Shown here: positions 8,688 through 17,897 of the stretch, one piece after another
Layout: every line of letters starts with the position of its first letter
Numbering within the stretch: the stretch's first letter is position 1
Assembly (NCBI RefSeq): GCF_900104445.1
Contig: NZ_FNJI01000031.1
Location: 1 to 54,604, forward strand
Origin: Desulforhopalus singaporensis
GTDB taxonomy: Bacteria; Desulfobacterota; Desulfobulbia; Desulfobulbales; Desulfocapsaceae
Length of the DNA stretch: 54,604 nt
Direction of reading: 5' to 3'
The notes under the pieces: model-generated
What the model was told of the DNA's origin: nothing
Databases searched by the model: none
Seen by the model: only the letters and a program-made list of their open reading frames with translations
Position numbers and translations under genes: made by a program

Positions 8688-9136
8688 CCCTGTTAAAAGA
8701 TAAATAGTGCCAAATCTTTTTTGCATTTTTGATTGTGTCCGAACCTGTAAAAAATTTTGTGTAAATAGACTTATGGACCGACTCCCCGTCGCCATATTGC
8801 GCCAGCTCCGCCAATTACGCCAATTGCTTGTATTTACATGGACTGCATTATTGGGGAGTGTAACTGTATAGTGTCTTTTTGATTATGCGTTTTTTGCAAA
8901 ACAACGGTGCACTGACAATTCCAAAATCACACTTCTTGTCAATAAAATTTCAGATAGTGGTCGTGGGTGGGACAGATAGTGGTAATGTCGAAACATCACT
9001 GGCAACTGGGGTAGGTTGAAAAATGTGAACACCAAATCGCTATTTTTAAAAGCGAAAACCAAGGAGCTTGTACATTGGAGACATCAGAAAAAGACCTGGA
9101 AAACCAATGAGAAACGCAGGCGATGTCTGAGCCGAC
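8688..9136. other. Intergenic region without recognised gene
   Basis: About 450 bases between two convergent regulators. A stretch near 8746-8770 (GTAAAAAATTTTGTGTAAAT) resembles the ends of IS256-type elements, and 8800-8830 contains short GCCAATT-type repeats (CGCCAATTACGCCAATTG). No transposase frame, tRNA or clear terminator was found. Confidence 0.3.
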
Positions 9137-9865
9137 TTAGTGCATGATCCTGGAACCAGTGTCTTTGGGGGAAAACCGGCTGGACGGGGTGAACCGGGAA
9201 GCTGGGTGGAGCAACCTTGCATAATTGACGATCATATTTTTTGACCACGTCCTGCGGTGGATGATTAGACAGGCCTCATCGTTCTCGATCTGGAGGATGG
9301 AGCGGGTTGCTTCATCGGGTATGATGGCCTCTATAATATGCTCTGCTTCTGTCAAGGGACCTAAAGAAAAGAGATATTCACTAGGAGAGATGGTTTGAAA
9401 ATTCTGCTCCAGGTAGTTGGGGGCAAATTTGGGATTGATATAGCGCTCGGCCAGTTCAATGGGAATGCCTGACATGTAGTGCACGATGCGTGAGAAAAAA
9501 ACTTGGCTTCCTTTTTTTATTTCCAGCTGCTGGCTGATATAAGTATCGGCCTTCATCGCTTCAAGGGTGATTACCTCGCAGGAGTGAGTCCCCCCTTTAT
9601 CCGCAATTTCATCAGCAATGTTTTTGATTTCCATTAAAGCGTATCTGGTCTTCTTGTCGGCAACAAAAGTGCCTAGCCCTTGAATACGGGTCAGGTAGCC
9701 CTCCGTGGTAAGCTCTTTGAGGGCACGGTTCACCGTGCTCCGGGATATGCTCAACAGTTTGACCAGATCAAATTCGGACGGGATCTTGTCGTTTGGCATC
9801 CATTTGCCCGATTCAATGTTTGAGAGTACATGGCTTTTGACTTTTTGCAATTGGGACTGGATCAT
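9137..9865 (-). CDS. hutC: HutC-like GntR/UTRA repressor
   Basis: A 242-residue GntR-family regulator with a winged helix at residues 1-70 (PNDKIPSEFDLVKLLSISRSTVNRALKELTTEGYL) and a UTRA ligand-binding domain (about 90-235). The C-terminal stretch ACLIIHRRTWSKNMIVNYARLLHP is characteristic of HutC, the urocanate-responsive repressor of histidine utilisation genes. The gene is divergent from hutU across a 387-base region that holds a promoter and four 10-bp tandem repeats, the likely operator. The last 15 residues (SSRFSPKDTGSRIMH) look non-conserved. Assignment rests on both the domain and the context. Confidence 0.85.
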   Translation of the reverse strand: MIQSQLQKVKSHVLSNIESGKWMPNDKIPSEFDLVKLLSISRSTVNRALKELTTEGYLTRIQGLGTFVADKKTRYALMEIKNIADEIADKGGTHSCEVITLEAMKADTYISQQLEIKKGSQVFFSRIVHYMSGIPIELAERYINPKFAPNYLEQNFQTISPSEYLFSLGPLTEAEHIIEAIIPDEATRSILQIENDEACLIIHRRTWSKNMIVNYARLLHPASRFTPSSRFSPKDTGSRIMH

Positions 9866-10097
9866 ACCGATTAAAGACCTTTGGACCTTACTCCTTTAAA
9901 TATAAGTGTTAGCTATATAGGCTCAGTAAAACGGATGAGCTGATTGCAGCTTCCTTTTACTGATCCTATCAATACCTTATCCTATAGGCAATGTAAACCC
10001 CATGGTTGCCGGTAGAGGTGAAACCGCTGGAACAATTATTTTCCCCTCAGCCTTCTAGCCTTCCATCCTAAAAAAAACGGAATTTCGATATTTTCTC

Positions 10098-10127
10098 TTG
10101 ACTTAATTTTGAAAAGATGATTTTAAT
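10098..10127 (+). promoter_or_regulatory. Putative sigma-70-type promoter of the hut operon
   Basis: TTGACT (10098-10103) and TTTAAT (10122-10127) with an 18-base spacer form a plausible promoter reading toward hutU, about 125 bases upstream of its start codon. Predicted initiation would fall near 10134, inside the repeat array that follows. Confidence 0.45.
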
Positions 10128-10129
10128 TT

Positions 10130-10169
10130 GAAACAAGATGAAACAAGTTGGCACAAGCTGAAGCAAGTT
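10130..10169 (+). repeat. Four tandem 10-bp repeats, candidate HutC operator
   Basis: GAAACAAGAT, GAAACAAGTT, GGCACAAGCT and GAAGCAAGTT follow each other without gaps, each carrying CAAG in the same register. The 10-bp period places every CAAG on the same face of the helix. The array begins just after the predicted -10 box, where a repressor would block initiation. Binding by the divergent HutC-like protein is inferred from position. Confidence 0.55.
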
Positions 10170-10252
10170 CTCCGGGCCCGGAGGGAATAAAGCCAATATA
10201 ACCCAAAATCCCAAATGCCAGGGATCAGCTAATATCAAGAGAGGTAGTAAAC

Positions 10253-11995
10253 ATGAACAACGAAATTCTCTACGAAGTCAAGGCGCAGAGAGGCGACACC
10301 TTAAGATGCAAAGGGTGGAAACAGGAAACCATCTTAAGAATGCTCGAAAATAATATGGAAAATGCCGAAGCCCCTGAATACTTGGTTGTTTACGGCGGTA
10401 TCGGCAAGTGTGCCAGGAATTGGGAATCGTATCACGCAATTGTCAAATCGCTCAAAGAACTGGAAGATGACGAAACCTTGGTGGTACAGTCCGGCATGCC
10501 AGTTGCCATTTTTAAAACCCATAAATTTGCCCCTACTGTGGTTATGGCAACAACCAACATCATGAAAGCCGACTGGCCCACTTTTTACGATCTTCAGGAA
10601 AAAAACCTGACAATCTTTGCCCAGTACACTGCTGCTCCTTGGGAGTATATCGGAACTCAGGGTGTGATCCAGGGGACATTTGAAACATTGGGGGCCATTG
10701 CTGACCGCCACTATGGTGGTGACATGAAAGGAAAAATCCTTTTATCTGCCGGTATGGGCGGTATGGGAGCCAACCAGCCGAGGGCTATGACCATGCACGG
10801 CGGCGTAGCAATCATCGTAGATGTTCAGGAAGACATCATCGACAAGCGCATTAAAATCGGATTTGCCGATGTAAAAGCCGGTTCTATCGAAGAGGCCATA
10901 GAAATGGCAAAAGCTGCAGCTGCTCAAGAAAAACCACTTGGAATCTGCGTGGCGGGAAATGCAGCAGACCTGTTCCGGAAAGCCTACGATCTCGGGTTTG
11001 TCCCAGATGTGGTGACGGAAATGTGCCCCTGCCATGATCCCCTGTCCTATATTCCCATGGGGATGGATGCCCGCCAGGCCGATGAACTCCGGAGAAGGGA
11101 CCGCGAAGAATATGTCGAGCAGGCCAGAAAATCCATGGTGACCCAGTTGACCACAATGAATGCCTTCTCCCAAAAAGAAGGCTGCCATGTGTTTGAATAT
11201 GGCACCTCCATCAGAAAAGAATGCAGAGATGCAGGAATGTCAGAAGAAGAGGCAATGACAATTCCCGGGTTTGTGGCCGAATACATCCGGCCCCTGTTCT
11301 GTGAAGGACGGGGACCGTTCCGGTGGACCTGTATGTCCGGCGATGCAAATGACCTGTCGGTTCTGGATGATCTGGTACTGGAAATGTTCCCGGAAGACAA
11401 ACTAACCTGCAAATGGATTAATCTGGCCCGTAAAAATCTGCCCATTGAAGCGTTGCCTGCCAGGGTTTGCTATCTTGGATTCGGCGAGAGAAAGGCCTTT
11501 GCACTAAGGGTCAATGAGCTTATTAAAGAAGGAAAAGTAAAAGGGCCCGTTGCATTTTCCAGGGACAACCTTGACTCCGGTTCCATCGTTAACCCAACCT
11601 TTGAGTCGGAAAAAATGAAAGACGGTGGAGACCTGATCTCTGACTGGCCAATGCTTAATGCCCTGCTTAACTGTGCAGGTATGTGTGATTTGATCGCCAT
11701 CCAGGCCAACTATTCTATGGGGGAAGCGGTTCACACAGGGGTTACCATGATCGCCGACGGCACAGATGAATCAACTTTCAGGCTGGAAGCATGCATGACT
11801 ACCGACTCCGGCATCGGTGTGGTTCGTCATGCACAGGCTGGTTACGAGTCCGCACGGGCGGTAGCAGAAGGTAAAGGACCCTTGACCACAGACAGTATTA
11901 AAATCCCGCTTTGGTGGGAGCCTGCAGATAAGGTCACCTTTGGTCCTGGTGGCGGACATCAGCTCAGACGGGCATCTCACTTCAAGGAAGACTAA
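10253..11995 (+). CDS. hutU: Urocanate hydratase
   Basis: Urocanase converts urocanate to imidazolone propionate using NAD+ as an electrophile. The 580-residue product contains VVQSGMPVAIFKTH, GTQGVIQGTFETLG, the dinucleotide-binding segment SAGMGGMGANQPRAMTM and, near residue 360, RWTCMSGDANDL, followed by the conserved C-terminal half ending in FGPGGGHQLRRA. Its length is close to the usual 555-580. An AGAGAGGTAG stretch precedes the ATG. It is the first gene of the hut operon. No histidine ammonia-lyase gene precedes or follows, so urocanate either comes from an unlinked hutH or is imported. Confidence 0.95.
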   Translation: MNNEILYEVKAQRGDTLRCKGWKQETILRMLENNMENAEAPEYLVVYGGIGKCARNWESYHAIVKSLKELEDDETLVVQSGMPVAIFKTHKFAPTVVMATTNIMKADWPTFYDLQEKNLTIFAQYTAAPWEYIGTQGVIQGTFETLGAIADRHYGGDMKGKILLSAGMGGMGANQPRAMTMHGGVAIIVDVQEDIIDKRIKIGFADVKAGSIEEAIEMAKAAAAQEKPLGICVAGNAADLFRKAYDLGFVPDVVTEMCPCHDPLSYIPMGMDARQADELRRRDREEYVEQARKSMVTQLTTMNAFSQKEGCHVFEYGTSIRKECRDAGMSEEEAMTIPGFVAEYIRPLFCEGRGPFRWTCMSGDANDLSVLDDLVLEMFPEDKLTCKWINLARKNLPIEALPARVCYLGFGERKAFALRVNELIKEGKVKGPVAFSRDNLDSGSIVNPTFESEKMKDGGDLISDWPMLNALLNCAGMCDLIAIQANYSMGEAVHTGVTMIADGTDESTFRLEACMTTDSGIGVVRHAQAGYESARAVAEGKGPLTTDSIKIPLWWEPADKVTFGPGGGHQLRRASHFKED

Positions 11996-12035
11996 ACAGG
12001 CTCCTTGACACAAATCACCTGTAAAGACCACCCAG

Positions 12036-12058
12036 CCGGGGAATCCTCAATTCCCCGG
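12036..12058 (+). terminator. Intercistronic hairpin between hutU and cyclodeaminase gene
   Basis: CCGGGGAAT, loop CCTCA, ATTCCCCGG forms a perfect 9-bp stem 40 bases after the hutU stop. No uridine run follows, so it may attenuate or protect the mRNA rather than end it; the next gene is 50 bases on, in the same direction. Confidence 0.5.
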
Positions 12059-12108
12059 TTGAACACAACCAAATCCGGCGGTATGCATCGCCTTGAACAG
12101 GAAATGAG

Positions 12109-12696
12109 ATGACACAAGAATTGCAGCGAAACATCGACGCCTTTTTAAAGGTACTGGATGCCAATGACTTTACAACCGGTGGCGGCACTGCCTCCTGCAT
12201 AGCCGGGTCCATGGCAGCCGGCATGGTCGGCATGGTGGCCCAGCTTTCCAGGGGGAAAAAAGATCTGCTGCCCGCCAAAGTTTACGAAGAGATGGCGGAC
12301 CAGGCCAAGATCCTTCAGAAACAGCTTTTTGATGGCGGGGCGGAGGATACCCTTGCCTTTAAAAAGGTCAGTGATGCATTCAACCTGCCCAAATTCACCG
12401 ACGATGAGAAAGCCGCACGCAGCCATGCCATCCAACAGGGCCTGGAAGAGGCGGCCCGGGTTCCCATGAGAAATGCCCAATACTGTCTGGCCGTCCATAG
12501 GCTGTGTATCAAACTGGCAGAGAAGTACAACACCAACTGCGCATCCGATCTTTACAGTGCAAAGATGTTGGCCCAGACCGGCATTCATGGATGTCTGGCC
12601 AATGTGGAGATCAATTTGCCCTCAATTAAAGACAAAGACCTAGTAAGCGAACTGTCTGGCCAGGTGGAAGAGATAAAAGGAAAACTGAATCTATGA
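12109..12696 (+). CDS. Formimidoyltetrahydrofolate cyclodeaminase (FchA/FTCD C-domain type)
   Basis: The 195-residue helical protein matches the cyclodeaminase/cyclohydrolase family (FTCD_C): TTGGGTASCIAGSMAAGMVGMVAQLSRGKK near residue 22, DTLAFKKVSDAFNLPK near 84, and LYSAKMLAQTGIHGCLANVEINLPSIKD near the end. It releases ammonia from 5-formimino-THF to give 5,10-methenyl-THF. Its stop overlaps the start of the glutamate formimidoyltransferase gene (ATGA), so the two halves of the mammalian bifunctional FTCD are adjacent separate genes here. This route feeds the one-carbon pool. Confidence 0.9.
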   Translation: MTQELQRNIDAFLKVLDANDFTTGGGTASCIAGSMAAGMVGMVAQLSRGKKDLLPAKVYEEMADQAKILQKQLFDGGAEDTLAFKKVSDAFNLPKFTDDEKAARSHAIQQGLEEAARVPMRNAQYCLAVHRLCIKLAEKYNTNCASDLYSAKMLAQTGIHGCLANVEINLPSIKDKDLVSELSGQVEEIKGKLNL

Positions 12697-13589
12697 AATC
12701 TATAATGTGTGTTCCCAATATCAGCGAAGGGATCAATCTTGAGGTAGTGGAAGCCGTGGTGGACCAGGTACGGGAGACCGTCGGAGTGAAACTTCTGGAC
12801 TATTCATCCGATGCCGACCACAATCGGTCAGTGATCACCTATATCGGTATTCCCGAGGCTGTGTTTCAGGCCACCCAGAAACTGGTGAGAAAGGCGGTCG
12901 AACTCATTGACATGAGCATGCAAAAGGGATCCCACCCAAGACAGGGGGCTGTGGATGTAGTGCCTTTTATCCCCATTGACCTTGACGAAAACGAGTCCGT
13001 TCAGCTGGCCCATTCCTTTGGTGAGTGGGTGGGCCGCGAGCTGGAAGTACCGGTCTATTTTTATGAGGATGCCGCCAAAAGCCCTGAGAGAAAAAGCCTG
13101 GTCAAGGTGCGCAAGGGTCAATATGAGGCCCTGGAGGAGAAACTGAAAGATCCGCGGTGGGCTCCTGATGCAGGCCCTGCGGTCTTTGTCCCTAAAACCG
13201 GCTCCATCCAGGTTGCCTCGCGGTTTCCCCTGGTGGCTCTGAATATCAACCTGGCCACGGATAAGGTGGACCTGGCCCAGTCCATTGCCAACAGTGTTCG
13301 TCATCTAAACGGTGGGTTCCGCTATGTGAGGGCCATGGGGCTGGCCATTGAGGGAACCGGCCAGGTTCAGGTCTCTATGAACCTTATCCACTACATCAAA
13401 ACCCCCATCCCCATGGTTATGGAAACGGTAAGGCGCGAGGCTGCCCGCTACGGGGTAAATGTTGTAAAGAGTGAACTTGTGGGGCCGGTACCCATGGGCG
13501 CCATGGAACAGGTCATGAGCTACTATCTTCAAGCCCATGACTTTTCCTCGGACCAGATCATCGAAAAATCCCTCATCGGGTGGTCCTGA
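12693..13589 (+). CDS. ftcD: Glutamate formimidoyltransferase
   Basis: The 298-residue protein matches the FTCD N-terminal and middle domains: SIMCVPNISEGINLEVVEAV at the start, the DHNRSVITYIG segment with the conserved histidine near residue 49, SHPRQGAVDVVPFIP near 88, and VALNINLATDKVDLAQSIA near 180. It moves the formimino group from N-formiminoglutamate to THF. Together with HutU, HutI and the cyclodeaminase it completes urocanate to glutamate, ammonia and methenyl-THF. The ATG overlaps the upstream stop by four bases. Confidence 0.93.
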   Translation: MKSIMCVPNISEGINLEVVEAVVDQVRETVGVKLLDYSSDADHNRSVITYIGIPEAVFQATQKLVRKAVELIDMSMQKGSHPRQGAVDVVPFIPIDLDENESVQLAHSFGEWVGRELEVPVYFYEDAAKSPERKSLVKVRKGQYEALEEKLKDPRWAPDAGPAVFVPKTGSIQVASRFPLVALNINLATDKVDLAQSIANSVRHLNGGFRYVRAMGLAIEGTGQVQVSMNLIHYIKTPIPMVMETVRREAARYGVNVVKSELVGPVPMGAMEQVMSYYLQAHDFSSDQIIEKSLIGWS

Positions 13590-13593
13590 TACC

Positions 13594-14889
13594 ATGGTGG
13601 AAATTAACACACCCCCTACAGCGGCCGATCTGGTTATCCAGGGGGCCAGGGAAGTGGTCACTTGTGAGCCAGGTCCTCACAACCCCTTGGGTATTATTTC
13701 CGAGGGCGTAGTTGCTGTAGTTGGCGGAAAGATAATGGCTGTGGGCCGGTCGGATGAGGTTCGGGCCCGAATGGATCTCTCCGGGGCACGGATTCTTGAT
13801 ATCAAGGGACAGACTCTGGCTCCTGGATTTGTGGATTGTCATACACATGTTGTCTTTGGCGGTTCCCGCGCCAGGGAGTTTTCCCTGAAGATGACTAAAT
13901 CAGCGGCTCAGATCGAGGCCATGGGCATTCAAACCGGAATCCCTGCCTCCATCGCCATGACCCGAGCCGCCCATGAAGAGCACATCCTGGCCGATTCCCT
14001 GGCAAGGGTACAGCGGATGTTCTGCTGCGGGTCCACCACTATTGAAAGCAAGACCGGCTACGGGATCTCTGTCCGTGACGAAGACAGACTGCTCAAAATC
14101 AACTCCCTACTGCAGCTTCGAGCAAAAGCCGACATCGTTTCCACCTTTACAGGTGCTCATGACTTTCCCCCGGAGATTGATCGCAACGATCCGGCAGCCC
14201 GGAAAAGATACATGGACCTGCTCATCAATGAGATGATTCCAAAAGCAGGAGATGAGGGGCTGGCAGAATTTTGCGATGTCTATTGCGATGACGGCTATTA
14301 TACGGCTGAGGAGTCCAGGGTGATTTTAAAGGCCGGTATGGATCACGGACTGGTACCACGGATCCACACAGACGCCTATGCAAACATTGGTGGGAGTACC
14401 ATGGCGGCGCATTTACCCACCCTCACTGCCGATCACCTCAACTACACCACTAAAGCCGAAATGGCTCTTCTGGCCGAAAACAAGGTCATCGGGGTTGTAC
14501 TGCCGGCCTTGGATTTTGCCGTGGCCCATCCCGATCCGGTCAAGGCTGCGGATCTCATAGAAGCCGGGGTGACCATCGCCCTGGGCACCAACCTCAATCC
14601 AGGCAACTGGACTGAGTCCATGCAGCTGGTCATGCAGCTGGCCTGCCGGAATCACGGCTTGACCCTGGAGCAGGCGATCCTGGCAGCTACCCTGGATGCG
14701 GCACGGGCCTTGGGACGGGAGAAACGCATCGGTTCTATTTCCCCCGGTAAAGTGGCCGATCTACAGGTCTGGGACATCACCAGTTTGGAGGATATCATCT
14801 ATCGTCTGGGGCACAACGCCGTGACTACGGTTATCAAATCAGGAGACATTTTCACAGTTCCCCGACACACTGACCACTTAAATGGTTGA
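13594..14889 (+). CDS. hutI: Imidazolonepropionase
   Basis: A zinc or iron amidohydrolase that opens imidazolone propionate to N-formiminoglutamate. The 431-residue product has the metal motif VDCHTHVVFGGSR near residue 80, SKTGYG near 153, GAHDFPPE near 180, RIHTDAY near 250, and GTNLNPGNWTESMQ near 330, all as in HutI. The start at 13594 follows the transferase stop by four bases; longer in-frame starts inside that gene are unlikely. It is the last hut enzyme before the transporter genes. Confidence 0.94.
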   Translation: MVEINTPPTAADLVIQGAREVVTCEPGPHNPLGIISEGVVAVVGGKIMAVGRSDEVRARMDLSGARILDIKGQTLAPGFVDCHTHVVFGGSRAREFSLKMTKSAAQIEAMGIQTGIPASIAMTRAAHEEHILADSLARVQRMFCCGSTTIESKTGYGISVRDEDRLLKINSLLQLRAKADIVSTFTGAHDFPPEIDRNDPAARKRYMDLLINEMIPKAGDEGLAEFCDVYCDDGYYTAEESRVILKAGMDHGLVPRIHTDAYANIGGSTMAAHLPTLTADHLNYTTKAEMALLAENKVIGVVLPALDFAVAHPDPVKAADLIEAGVTIALGTNLNPGNWTESMQLVMQLACRNHGLTLEQAILAATLDAARALGREKRIGSISPGKVADLQVWDITSLEDIIYRLGHNAVTTVIKSGDIFTVPRHTDHLNG

Positions 14890-15022
14890 TTTTAAATGAA
14901 ATAAAAGAACAAACAAGAAGAGTACGCATACATATATCATAAGCATTTTTTTATTGGTTTGGGCATCAGCAATTAATAAGGGGGTAGTAAAACAGCAACA
15001 TTAAATCAGAAGGGAGAACAAA

Positions 15023-16168
15023 ATGAAAAAAATGATGTTAATAGCGACCCTGTGCTTTGTAGTGGCCGGTCTTGGAACCGGATGGGCCGACGATACTATT
15101 AAGATCGGGCTCCATGTGCCGCTGACAGGATTTGCCGCTTCCGACGGCAAATCATCGACTTTCGGTGCAGAACTGGCCGTCAAGCAGATCAACGAAGCCG
15201 GTGGCGTTCTGGACAAAAAACTGGAGTTGGTGATCTACGATGATCAGGCCAATCCCTCCCAGTCCATCCCCGTGGCCAATAAGCTGATTGGTCAAGACAG
15301 GGTTGTGGTCGGTGTTTCCGGATCCTATTCAGGCCCCACCAGGTCCGCGGCAGGAGTGTTCCAGGAAGCCCAAATCCCCTACCTTTCCGCCTATGCCATC
15401 CATCCGGACATTACCAGAGCAGGAAACTATGTATTCAGAACCTCTTTTCTCGGGGAGGTTCAGGGCCGGGCAGGTGCCAAACTCATCGGTGAGATTATGG
15501 ATAAAAAAAGGGTTATCATGATCACTCTGAAAAACGATTTTGGAAAATCTCTGGCTGCAGGGTTCAAGGAAAAAGCTGCTGACTTCGGTATTACAATTGT
15601 CAACGAATACGAATATTCGATGAAGGACCGCCAATTCGGCGCTATCGTGGCCAAAGTTAAGGCTGACAATCCCGAAGCCATCTATGCCTCCGGCTACTAC
15701 TTCACCGCAGGCCCCCTGATCAGTGAGTTGAGGGCGTCAGGCGTCAATGCACCGGTTATAGGTCAGGAAGGTTACGATGGCAGCAAGTTCATCGAAATCG
15801 CCGGCAAGGCCGCCGAAGGCGTCATCATTACCACCTCTCTGGACAGGGATTCCAAGGTACCCGAAACCGCCAACTACATTGCCGAGTTTGAAAAACTCGC
15901 CGGTTATCCCGCAGATATGGTTTCTGCATCCGTCCATACCGCTGTCAAAATCGCCGCTCAGGCCATGGAAAATGCCAAAAGCACGGATCCTGTCAAAATC
16001 AGGGATGCCATTTCCAGGATTTCCATGAAAGCCTCAACCGGCACCATTGAATTCAACGCGTTGGGCGAAGTCCAGAAAAACGTCCAGAACCAGATTGTCA
16101 GAGACGGCAAATGGCACCATCATTCCGTTATCGACGATCCCGAACTTCTCGCACCGCCTGAAAAATAA
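15023..16168 (+). CDS. livK: Liv-type ABC substrate-binding protein
   Basis: A 381-residue periplasmic binding protein of the branched-chain amino acid (peripla_BP_6) family with a signal peptide (about 1-22, ending GTGWA). Family features include IKIGLHVPLTGFAASDGKS, VVGVSGSYSGPTRSAAGVF near residue 95 and a periplasmic two-lobe layout. A good site (AGAAGGGAGA) precedes the ATG. Placed directly after hutI and followed by livHMGF, it is the receptor of an importer probably serving the hut pathway, so histidine, urocanate or a related imidazole is a better guess than leucine. Confidence 0.9.
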   Translation: MKKMMLIATLCFVVAGLGTGWADDTIKIGLHVPLTGFAASDGKSSTFGAELAVKQINEAGGVLDKKLELVIYDDQANPSQSIPVANKLIGQDRVVVGVSGSYSGPTRSAAGVFQEAQIPYLSAYAIHPDITRAGNYVFRTSFLGEVQGRAGAKLIGEIMDKKRVIMITLKNDFGKSLAAGFKEKAADFGITIVNEYEYSMKDRQFGAIVAKVKADNPEAIYASGYYFTAGPLISELRASGVNAPVIGQEGYDGSKFIEIAGKAAEGVIITTSLDRDSKVPETANYIAEFEKLAGYPADMVSASVHTAVKIAAQAMENAKSTDPVKIRDAISRISMKASTGTIEFNALGEVQKNVQNQIVRDGKWHHHSVIDDPELLAPPEK

Positions 16169-16186
16169 ATTAAAGGATGGATTAAC

Positions 16187-17047
16187 GTGCTCTTTATTGA
16201 ACTTTTCATTCAAGGACTGATCCAAGGATCCACCTATGCCATCATCGCAGTGGGTCTGACGCTTATCTATGGTCTTTTAAGAGTCTTACATGTAGCTCAT
16301 GCAGGACTTTTTACCCTGGCGGCGTACCTGGGCGTCACCGTGACCAATCAGTTCGGCAGCCTGTCACTTGGCATTGTTGTGGCAACCCTTACCTCAGGGA
16401 TTGTGGGTGTTGTCATTTACCGGTTGGTTTACGAGCCCATACTCAACAAGCCTCCCTATGTGGCCCTGATCGCCTCCATTGGGCTTTATATCGCCATGGA
16501 AGAGCTGTTCCGGCTGATCTTTGGCCCCTTTGGCCTGAGTTTTTCATCCGCTCCCCTGCAGAATGTGGTGGTAATATTCGGCATTCACCTGAGAGCTTGC
16601 CAGATCATCACGGTGATCACCAACGTGGTCCTCTTGGGCATCCTGGCCTGGATCGCCCAGAAAACTCGTGTGGGTATCGGGTGGCGGGCCACCGTGGATG
16701 ACCCTGAAATGTCGGCCAGCTTCGGCATCGACCCGATCCGGGTCCGATACCTTGTCTTTTTCGTCGGGAGCGCTCTGGCCGCAGTGGCCGGGGTGCTCGT
16801 GGCCCTGCTCACCAATCTGGTGGAGCCGACCATGGGTGCGGTTCCTTCATATAAATCACTTGCCATCATAGTTCTCGGCGGGCTGGGGAATGTCTTTGGA
16901 ACCTTAATCGCATCTCTGGCCTTAGGTGTTATAGAAGCTTTTGGTACAATTTACATCGGTGATTTTCTGGACAGGGACGCCATTGCCTTTGCGTTTCTCG
17001 TTGTGGTTCTGATGATAAAACCCACCGGTCTTTTCAAGTCGAGGTAA
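16187..17047 (+). CDS. livH: Liv-type ABC permease (LivH)
   Basis: A 286-residue membrane permease with about eight hydrophobic segments. It has LivH family signatures: QGLIQGSTYAIIAVGLTLIYGLLRVLHVAHAG at the N-terminus and GAVPSYKSLAIIVLGGLGNVFGTL near residue 220. It starts with GTG behind AAAGGAT. It pairs with LivM to form the channel of the importer encoded by 15023-19359. Codon use is GC-rich like the hut genes upstream, unlike the next gene. Confidence 0.93.
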   Translation: MLFIELFIQGLIQGSTYAIIAVGLTLIYGLLRVLHVAHAGLFTLAAYLGVTVTNQFGSLSLGIVVATLTSGIVGVVIYRLVYEPILNKPPYVALIASIGLYIAMEELFRLIFGPFGLSFSSAPLQNVVVIFGIHLRACQIITVITNVVLLGILAWIAQKTRVGIGWRATVDDPEMSASFGIDPIRVRYLVFFVGSALAAVAGVLVALLTNLVEPTMGAVPSYKSLAIIVLGGLGNVFGTLIASLALGVIEAFGTIYIGDFLDRDAIAFAFLVVVLMIKPTGLFKSR

Positions 17048-17050
17048 CCT

Positions 17051-17896
17051 ATGGGACCATATGAAATAAGTCTTGCTACAGGTGTCGGAATATACGTGAT
17101 TCTTGCGGTAAGCTTAAATTTGATTACTGGATACTGTGGACAGATAAGCTTAGGACATGCAGCATTTTTCGGAATTGGTGCATATACCGTGGCATTGCTC
17201 TCCAAGCTTGGCTGGCCAATGTATTTAACTCTGGCAGCCGGATTGTCAAGTGCAGGAATAATTGGAGTTATAATTGGGTTAACCAGTCTTAGGGTAAAAG
17301 AAGATTTTTTAGCAATAGTAACAATGGGAGTTGCCTTTTTATTTGTCGGTATTGTCAGGCAGCAAGAGTTTTTCGGTGGGGAAATGGGTATATCAGGGAT
17401 CCCCTCACATGGAATGACCAAATTCGCTTACTTGTGTTTTGTGCTTGTTTTTGCCATGCTATCCATTCTTTTTTCCTGGTATGTGAAAAAAGCCTGGATC
17501 GGTTTTGCCTTTGATGCGGTTGCTGATGATGAAGGAACAGCAAGAACGCTTGGCCTGGATATAAAATCCTATAAACTGACGGCATTTGCCATGGGCACTT
17601 CCATGGCCGGGCTTGCAGGTGGGCTTTATGCTTATTATACACGCTTTATCGTGCCGGAAACTTTTGGTTTTATAGAATCAATCACAATTTTATCGATGGT
17701 GGCGGTAGGAGGAATCGGCTCTACATTTGGGGTTGTCTTTGCAACTGTTCTATTGGTTATGATGCCTGAAGTATTTCGGTTTATAAATGATTATAAGCTA
17801 TTACTGTACGGAGCCCTGCTGTTTGGTGTCATGAGGTTCAAGCCGGAAGGCCTTTCCGGTTTTTACACCCTGCTCACTGGCAACAAGGAGAAATAA
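17051..17896 (+). CDS. livM: Liv-type ABC permease (LivM)
   Basis: A 281-residue membrane permease with LivM features: LNLITGYCGQISLGHAAFFGIGAY near residue 20, the EAA-like segment GLDIKSYKLTAFAMGTSMAGLAGGL near 170 and MVAVGGIGSTFGVVFA near 220. It begins three bases after livH. From its start the sequence is visibly more AT-rich, with many AT-ending codons (ATA, TTA, GTA), than livH and the hut genes; the shift continues through livG and livF. This suggests a recombination joint at the livH/livM boundary. Confidence 0.93.
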   Translation: MGPYEISLATGVGIYVILAVSLNLITGYCGQISLGHAAFFGIGAYTVALLSKLGWPMYLTLAAGLSSAGIIGVIIGLTSLRVKEDFLAIVTMGVAFLFVGIVRQQEFFGGEMGISGIPSHGMTKFAYLCFVLVFAMLSILFSWYVKKAWIGFAFDAVADDEGTARTLGLDIKSYKLTAFAMGTSMAGLAGGLYAYYTRFIVPETFGFIESITILSMVAVGGIGSTFGVVFATVLLVMMPEVFRFINDYKLLLYGALLFGVMRFKPEGLSGFYTLLTGNKEK

Positions 17897-17897
17897 C

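Noticed and set aside
10150-10166. A sigma-54 promoter (TGGCAC...GC) upstream of hutU
   Set aside because: The GG and GC elements are 11 rather than 10 bases apart and the match is explained by the tandem 10-bp repeats.
10130-10169. A CRISPR array at the four short repeats upstream of hutU
   Set aside because: Units are only 10 bp with no spacers between them and there are no cas genes in the window.
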